A stretch of 64,000 nucleotides of DNA, from positions 2,588,577-2,652,576 of the forward strand of contig NW_024720773.1 in the NCBI RefSeq assembly GCF_018991925.1. Reading direction: 5' to 3'. Below, in pieces: positions 57,001-64,000 of this stretch. The notes beneath the pieces are model-generated. The model was not told the origin of the DNA, did no database searches, and was given only the letters and a program-made list of their open reading frames with translations. Position numbers and translations under genes: made by a program. Numbering within the stretch: the first letter of the stretch is position 1; every line of letters begins with the position of its first letter. Origin of the DNA: Homarus americanus (taxonomy: Eukaryota; Arthropoda; Malacostraca; Decapoda; Nephropidae).

Positions 57001-60000
57001 CACTCACACCACACCCCACCACCCAGTGTTGTTCCTCACACCACCACCCCACCACCCAGTTTGCTCCACACACACACCACCCAGTGTTGTTCATCACACA
57101 CCACCACCACCAATTTTGTTCTCCTCACCACCACCCAGTATTTCTCACACCACCACCACCCAGTATTTGCTCCTCAACACCACCACCACCCAGTGTTGTT
57201 CTTGACACACCACAACCCAGTGTTGTTCTCACACACCACCACCCAGTATTTGTTCTCCACACACCACCACCCAGTGTTGTTCTCACATACCCACCACCCA
57301 GTGTTGCTCCTCACCTACCACCACCCAGTGTTGTTTCCTCACACCACCACCACCCAGTGTTGTTCATAACACACTACCACCACCAGTTTTGTTCATCACA
57401 CACCACCACCCAGTGTTTTATTCACACACCACCACCACCACCACCACCACCACCACACCACCACCACCACCACCACCACCCAGTGTTATTCCTCACACCA
57501 CCACCTCCCCAGTGATGCTCTCATGCACCACCACCACCCAGTCATTGTTCCACACTCCACCACACAGTGTTGTTCCTCACCACCACCACCCAGTGTTGTT
57601 CCTCACACACCACCGCCCAGTGTTGTTCATACACATAACCACCACCAGTGTTGTTATTCACACACCACCACCACCACAACCACCACCCAGTGTTGTTCTT
57701 CACACAGCACCACAGTGTTGCTCCTGACACACCACCACCCAGTGTTGTTCCTCCACCACCACCACCCAGTGTTGTTCCACACACCACCACCACCACCCAG
57801 TGTTGTTCCTCACACACGACCACCACACAGTGTTGTTCTCACACACCACCACCACCACCCAGAGATGTTCCTCACACACACACCACCACCCAGTGTTGTT
57901 CTCACACACCACCCAGTATTTGTTTCCTCACACATCACCACCCAGTGTTGTTCCTAACCCCACCACCATCCAGTGTTGTTATTCACACACCACCACCCAG
58001 TGTTGCTCTCATCACACCACCCAGTGTTGTTTCTCACAACCAACACCCAGTCATTGTTCCTCAAATCACCACCACCCAGTGTTGTTCTCACACCACCACC
58101 CAATGTTGTTTTCACACACCACCACCCAGTGTTGCTCTCACACACCACCACCCAGTGTTGTTTCTCACACACCAACACCAGTGTTGTTCTCCTAAATCAC
58201 CACCACCCAGTGTTGTTCCTCACACACCACCAGCCAGAGTGCCTCTACACCACCACCACCCAGTGTTGTTCCTCACACACCACCACCCAGTGTTGTTTCC
58301 TCACAAACCACCACCCAGTGTTGCCACCACCACCACCCAGTATTTGCTCTCTGAAACAACACCCAGTGTTGTTCCTCACTCACCACCACCTAGTGTTGTT
58401 CCTCACACACCACCACCACCCACTTTGTTTCTCCACAACACCACCCAGTATTGTCTCAAACACCACCACCCAGTGTTGTTCCTCACACACCACCACACCA
58501 CCACCGAGTTGTTCCTCACACACCACCACCAGTGTTGTTCCTCACACACCACCACCCAGTGACTCACACATCACACCTAGTCCCTCACACACCACCACCC
58601 AGTGTTGTTCCTCACACACCACCACCCAGTGTTGTTCTCACACACCACCACCCAGTGTTGTTCCTCACACACCGCCACCCAGTATTGTTCACACACCACC
58701 ACCCAGTGTTGTTCTCACACCACACCACCACCCAGTGTTGTTCCTCACACACCACCACCCAGTGTTGTTCCTCACACACCACCACCCAGTGTTGTTCTCA
58801 CACCACCACACCACCCAGTGTTGTTCTCACACACCACCACCCAGTGTTGTTCCTCACACACCACCACCCAGTGTTGTTCCTCACACGCCACCACCAGTGT
58901 TGTTCCTCACACAACACACCACCCAGGAGTTGTTCACACACCACCACCCAGTGTCGTTCTCACACACCATCACCCAGTGTTGTTCTCACACCACCAACAC
59001 CACCACCCAGTGTTGTTCCACACATACCACCACCCAGTGTTGTTCCTGAGACACCACCACCACCACCACCACCACCACCACCACCACCACCACCCAGTGT
59101 TCACCCAGTGTTGTTCTCATACACCACCACCCAGTGTTGTTCCTCATACACCACCACCCAGTGTTGTTCCTCACATAACACAACCCAGTGTTGTTCATCA
59201 CACCCCAACCACCTCACCCAGTGTTGTTCCACACACACACCACCACACAGTGTTGTTCTGACACACCACCACCACCACCACCCAGTGTTGTTCCTCAAAC
59301 ACCACCACCACCCAGTGTTGTTCCTCACACACCACCACCCAGTGTTGTTCCTCACACACCACCACCCAGTGTTGTTCTCACACAACACCACCCAGTGTTG
59401 TTCCCCACACCACCACCACCACCACCCAGTGTTGTTCTCACACACCACCACCGCCACCACCCAGTGTTACCTCACACACCACCACCCAGTGTTGTTCATC
59501 ACACACCACCACCACCCAGTGTTGTTCTCACACACACCACCACCCAGTGTTGTTCCTCACACACCAACACCCAGTGTTGTTCTCACACACCACCACCCCG
59601 TGTTGTTCCTCAGACACCACCACACCACCACCACCACACCCAGTGTTGTTACTCAAACACCACCACCACCCAGTGTTGTTCGTCACACCACCACTCAGTG
59701 TTGTTCCTCACACACCACCACCACCCAGTGTTGTTCACACACCACCACCACCACCACCACCACCCACCACCACCACCACCCAGTGTTGTTACTCACACCA
59801 CCACCACCCAGTGTTGTTCCTCACACACCACCACCCAGTGTTGTTCTCACACACCACCACCCTGTGTTCACACAACACCACCCAGTGTTGTTCCTCACAC
59901 ACCACCACCACCACCACCACCCAGTGTTGTTCCTCACACACCACCGCCACCACCCAGTTTTGTTCCTCACACACCACCACCCAGTGTTGTTCATCACACA

Positions 60001-63000
60001 CCACCACCACCCAGTTTTGTTCTCACACACCACCACCCAGTGTTGTTCTCACACCCCACCACCACCCAGTGTTGCTCCTCATACACCACCACCACCCAGT
60101 GTTGTTCTTGACACCACAACCCAGTGTTGTTCACACACCACCACACCCAGTGTTGTTCCTCACACACCACCACCACCCAGTGTTGCCCTCATACACCACC
60201 ACCACCGTGTTGTTCCCACACACCACAACCCAGCCCCACACCACCACCCAGTGTTGTTCATACACACCCACCACCCAGTGTTGTTCATCACACACCACCA
60301 CCCAGTGTTGTTATTCACAATCACCACCACCGCTCAGTGTTGTTCACACACACACCACCACCCAGTGTTGTTCATCACACACCACCACCCAGTGTTGTTC
60401 ATAACACACTACCACCACCCAGTGTTGTTCATCACACACCACCACCCAGTGTTGTTATTCACACATCACCACCACCGCCCAGTGTTGTTCATAACACACT
60501 ACCACCACCCAGTGTTGTTCCTCACACACCACCACCCAGTGTTGTTCCTCACACACCACCACCCAGTGTTGTTCATAACACACTACCACCACCAGTGTTG
60601 TTTCATCACACACCACCACCCAGTGTTGTTATTCACACATCACCACCACCGCCCAGTGTTGTTCATAACACACTACCACCACCAGTGTTGTTCACACACC
60701 ACCACCCAGTGTTGTTCATCACACACCACCACCCAGTGTTGTTATTCACACATCACCACCCCCAGTGTTGTTCATAACACTACCACCACCCAGTGTTGTT
60801 CCTCACACATCACCACCCAGTGTTGTTATTCACACACCACACCACCCAGTGCTGTTCCTCACACACCACCACCCAGTGCTGTTCCTCACACACCACCACC
60901 TCCACCCAGTGTTGTTCCTCACACACCACCACCACCCAGTGTTGTTCTCACAATCACCACCCAGGTTGCTCATGCACCACCACCACCCAGTGTTGTTCCT
61001 CACACACCACCACCCAGTGTTGTTCCTCACACACCACTACCACCCAGTGTTGTTCCTCACACACCACCACCCAGTGTTGCCCTCACACAGCAACACCACC
61101 CAGTGTTGCTCTCATACACAACCACCACCCAGTGTTGTTCCTGACACACCACCACCCAGTGTTGTTCCTCACACACCACCACCACCTGTTGTTCCTCATA
61201 CATCACCCACCCAGTGTTGTTATTCACACACCACCACCACACCACCACCACCACCACCACCCAGTGTTGTTCCTCACACACCACCACCTCCACCCAGTGA
61301 TGCTCTTCATGCACCACCACCACCCAGTGTTGTTCTCACACTCCACCCACACAGTGTTGTTCTCACTCACCACCACCCAGTGTTGTTCACCCACCACCGC
61401 CCAGTGTTGTTCCTCACACATCACCACCGCCCAGTGTTGTTCCTTACACATAACCACCACCAAGTGTTGTTATTCACACACCACCACCACCACAACCACC
61501 ACCCAGTGTTGTTCCTCACACAGCACCACCCAGTGTTGTTCCTCACACACCACCACCATCCAATTGTTGTTCCTACACACCAACACCCAGTGTTGTTCCT
61601 GACACACCACTACCACCCAGTGTTGTTCCTCACCACCCGGTGTTGTTCTCACACACCAACACCACCCAGTGTTGCTCCTCATACACCACCACCACCCAGT
61701 GTTGTTCCTGACACAGCACCACCCAGTGTTGTTCCTCACACCACCACCACCCAATTGTTGTTCCTTACACACCACCACCCAGTGTTGTTCACACACTAAC
61801 ACCACCCAGTGATGTTCCTCACATACCACCACCCAGTGTTGTTTCTCACATCACCACCACCCAGTATTGCTCCTCACACACCACCACCACCCAATTGTTG
61901 TTCCCACACCACCACCACCACCACCACCACCACCACCACCCAGTTGTTCCTCACACACCACCACCCAGTGTTGTTCCTCATACACCACCACCACCACCCA
62001 ATGTTGTTCCTGACACACCGCCACCCAGTGCTGTTCACACCACCACCAGTGTTGTTTCTCACAGACCACCACCGTGTTGTCTCACACACCACCACCAGTG
62101 TTGTTCTTCACACCAACACCACCACCCAGTGTTGTTCCTGACACACCGCCACCCAGTGCTGTTCCTCACACACCACCACCAGTGTTGTTTCACACATCAA
62201 CACCACCCAGTGTTGTTCTCACACACCACCACTCAGTGTTGTTTTCACACCAACACCACTACCCAGTGTTGTTCATACACCACCACACCACCACGAGTGC
62301 TGTTCTCACACACCACCACTCAGTGTTGTTCCTCACACACACCACCCAGTGTTGTTCATCACACACCACCACCCAGTGTTGTTCCTCACACACCACCACC
62401 ACCCAGTGTTGTTCCTCACACCACCACCCAGTTTTTTCCTCACACACCACCACCCAGTGTTGTTCATCACACACCACCACCCAGTATTGTTCCTCACACA
62501 CCAACACCCAGTTATGTTCCTCACACCACCACCACCACCCAGTGTTGTTCCTCACACACCACCACCCAGTTATGTTCCTCACACACCAACACCCAGTGCT
62601 GTTCCTCACACCACCACACCACCCAGTGTTGTTCTCACACACCACCACCCAGTGTTTCCTCACACACCACCACCCAGTGCTGTTCTCACACACCACCACT
62701 CAGTGTTGTTTCTCACACACCACCACCCAGTGTTGTTCCTCACACACCACCACCCAGTGCTGTTCCTCACACACCACCACCTCAGTGTTGTCTCACACAC
62801 CACCACCCAGTGTTGTTCCTCACACACCACCATCCAGTGTTGTTCCTCACGCACCACCACCACCATCCAGTGTTGTTCCTCACGCACCACCACCACCACC
62901 CAGTGTTGTTCCTCACACACCACCACCCAGTGATGTTCCTCACACCACCATCCAGTGTTGTTCCTCACGCACCACCACCACCACCCAGTGTTGTTCTTCA

Positions 63001-63940
63001 CACACCACCACCCAGTGTTGTTCTTCACACACCACCACCCAGTGTTGTTCCTAATACACCACCAGCACCACAACCCAGTGATGTCCTCACACACCACCAC
63101 CACCCAGTGTTGTTCCTCACTCACCACCACCACCACCTAGTGTTGTTCCCCACACACCACCACCCACTATTGTTCCTCACACACCACCATCCAGTGTTGT
63201 TCCTCCACACACCACCACCCAGTGATGTTCCTCACACACCACCACCCAGTGTTGTTCCTCACGCAACATCACCACCACCCACTGTTGTTCCTCACACTAC
63301 CACCACCATTCCTCACACACCACCACCCAGTGTTGTTCCTCACACACCACCATCCATTGTTGTTCCTCACACACCACCACCCAGTGTTCCTCACACACCA
63401 CCACCCATTGTTGTTCTCACACACCACCACCTAGTGTTGTTCCTCACACACCACCACCAGTGTTGTTCCTCACACACCACCACCAGTGTTTTCCTCACAC
63501 ACCACCACCCAGTGTTGTTCCTCACACACAACCACCAGTGTTGTTCTGACACACAATCACCCTTTGTTGTTCCTCACACACCACCACCACCACCCAGTGT
63601 TGTTTCTCACATGCCACCACCAGTGTTGTTCCTCACACACACAACCACCCAGTGTTCTGACACACAATCACCCTTTGTTGTTCCTCACACACCACCACCT
63701 AGTGTTGTTCCTCACACACCACCACCCAGTGTTGTTCCTCACACACTACCACCCAGTGTTGTTCCTCACACACCACCACCCAGTGTTGTTCCTCACACAC
63801 CACCACCCAGTGTTGTTCCTCACACACCACCACCCAGTGTTGTTCCTCACACACCACCACCCAGTGTTGTTCCTCACACACCACCACCCAGTTTGTTCCT
63901 CACACACCACCACCCAGTATTGTTCCTCACACACATACCA
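54100..63940. repeat. About 10-kb satellite with a 27-bp unit
   Basis: The unit is CCCAGTGTTGTTCCTCACAC plus ACCACCA (27 bp), repeated about 350 times with CCA expansions and small losses. The last 400 bp are almost uniform. The middle is noisy. Because 27 is a multiple of three, the consensus is open in five of six frames, giving nine-residue repeats (PSVVPHTPP, PVLFLTHHH, QCCSSHTTT, WWCVRNNTG, VVCEEQHWV) and frames of up to 1111 codons. These are not genes. The array ends in (TAC)n at 63941-63962. Confidence 0.95.
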
Positions 63941-64000
63941 CCACTATTACTACTACTACTACTTTCCTCTCACTCGGAATAGAGTATGATGATCATCCAG

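Noticed and set aside
53996..61144. Several very long + strand open frames (up to 1111 codons), the first with a good start context ACCATGG at 54010
   Set aside because: Except for about 30 codons (MEANTLVSCIPGNKSDQYWR...) they are the 27-bp satellite read in successive frames. All forward frames are open at once, which a real gene would not show. The short unique start has no promoter or donor that I can defend.

Overview
This window looks like non-coding, repeat-saturated DNA from an arthropod, most probably a decapod crustacean. The evidence is degenerate TTAGG-type interstitial repeats, CR1-type LINEs in which one carries an SGNH-esterase ORF1, a tRNA-derived SINE with a CGC anticodon-like loop, and a very high load of microsatellites and minisatellites. 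There are no bacterial operons, CRISPR arrays or rRNA genes. The species call is inference.

Layout. 1-6065: 17-bp satellite. 6066-8160: (GT)n, TTAGG-like sequence, and two TAA-tailed repeats arranged head to head. 8160-14340: an RNase H-bearing LINE broken by two CR1-type insertions (called family B here). 14446-15760: a 22-bp minisatellite, a promoter-like patch with an X-box, and a SINE. 15755-22830: a deep nest. A CR1 LINE (family A) is interrupted by a SINE and by a solo LTR; the LTR is interrupted by a Jockey/I-type LINE; that LINE is interrupted by a second, antisense family A CR1 with esterase, endonuclease and reverse transcriptase regions. 22830-24950: TAA repeat, (AT)n, a third SINE and a 40-bp minisatellite. 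25040-29351: GT-based satellite with an antisense LINE inserted. 29352-29451: a 100-N assembly gap. 29452-32950: a CR1 fragment, a perfect 42-bp palindrome and a 25-bp satellite. 33138-33710: a possible host-gene exon pair on the minus strand. 34370-41690: CR1 family B copies, including one copy inserted into another. 41855-45672: a LINE fragment, then a 16-bp satellite built of nuclear-receptor-like half sites with two insertions. 45693-47720: a weak exon candidate, a decayed CR1 copy and a candidate TATA promoter with first exon. 48225-52345: a 27-bp satellite with a LINE inserted. 52471-53618: a TIR element, a hAT-type MITE and a 41-bp minisatellite. 54100-63940: about 10 kb of a different 27-bp satellite.

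No intact, confidently functional protein-coding gene is present. Nearly every long ORF is either a decayed retrotransposon ORF or a satellite read through without stops, because its unit length is a multiple of three. The most interesting single element is the solo LTR (about 780 bp, TG...CA, 4-bp ATAA duplication). Its U3 carries three heat-shock-element clusters just upstream of a TATA box, which suggests a stress-responsive retrotransposon promoter. Other points of note are a hAT MITE that resembles mammalian MER20, a CR1 family whose endonuclease SDH motif reads SHH in both copies, and a satellite made of alternating DR1/DR3 GGGTCA half sites.
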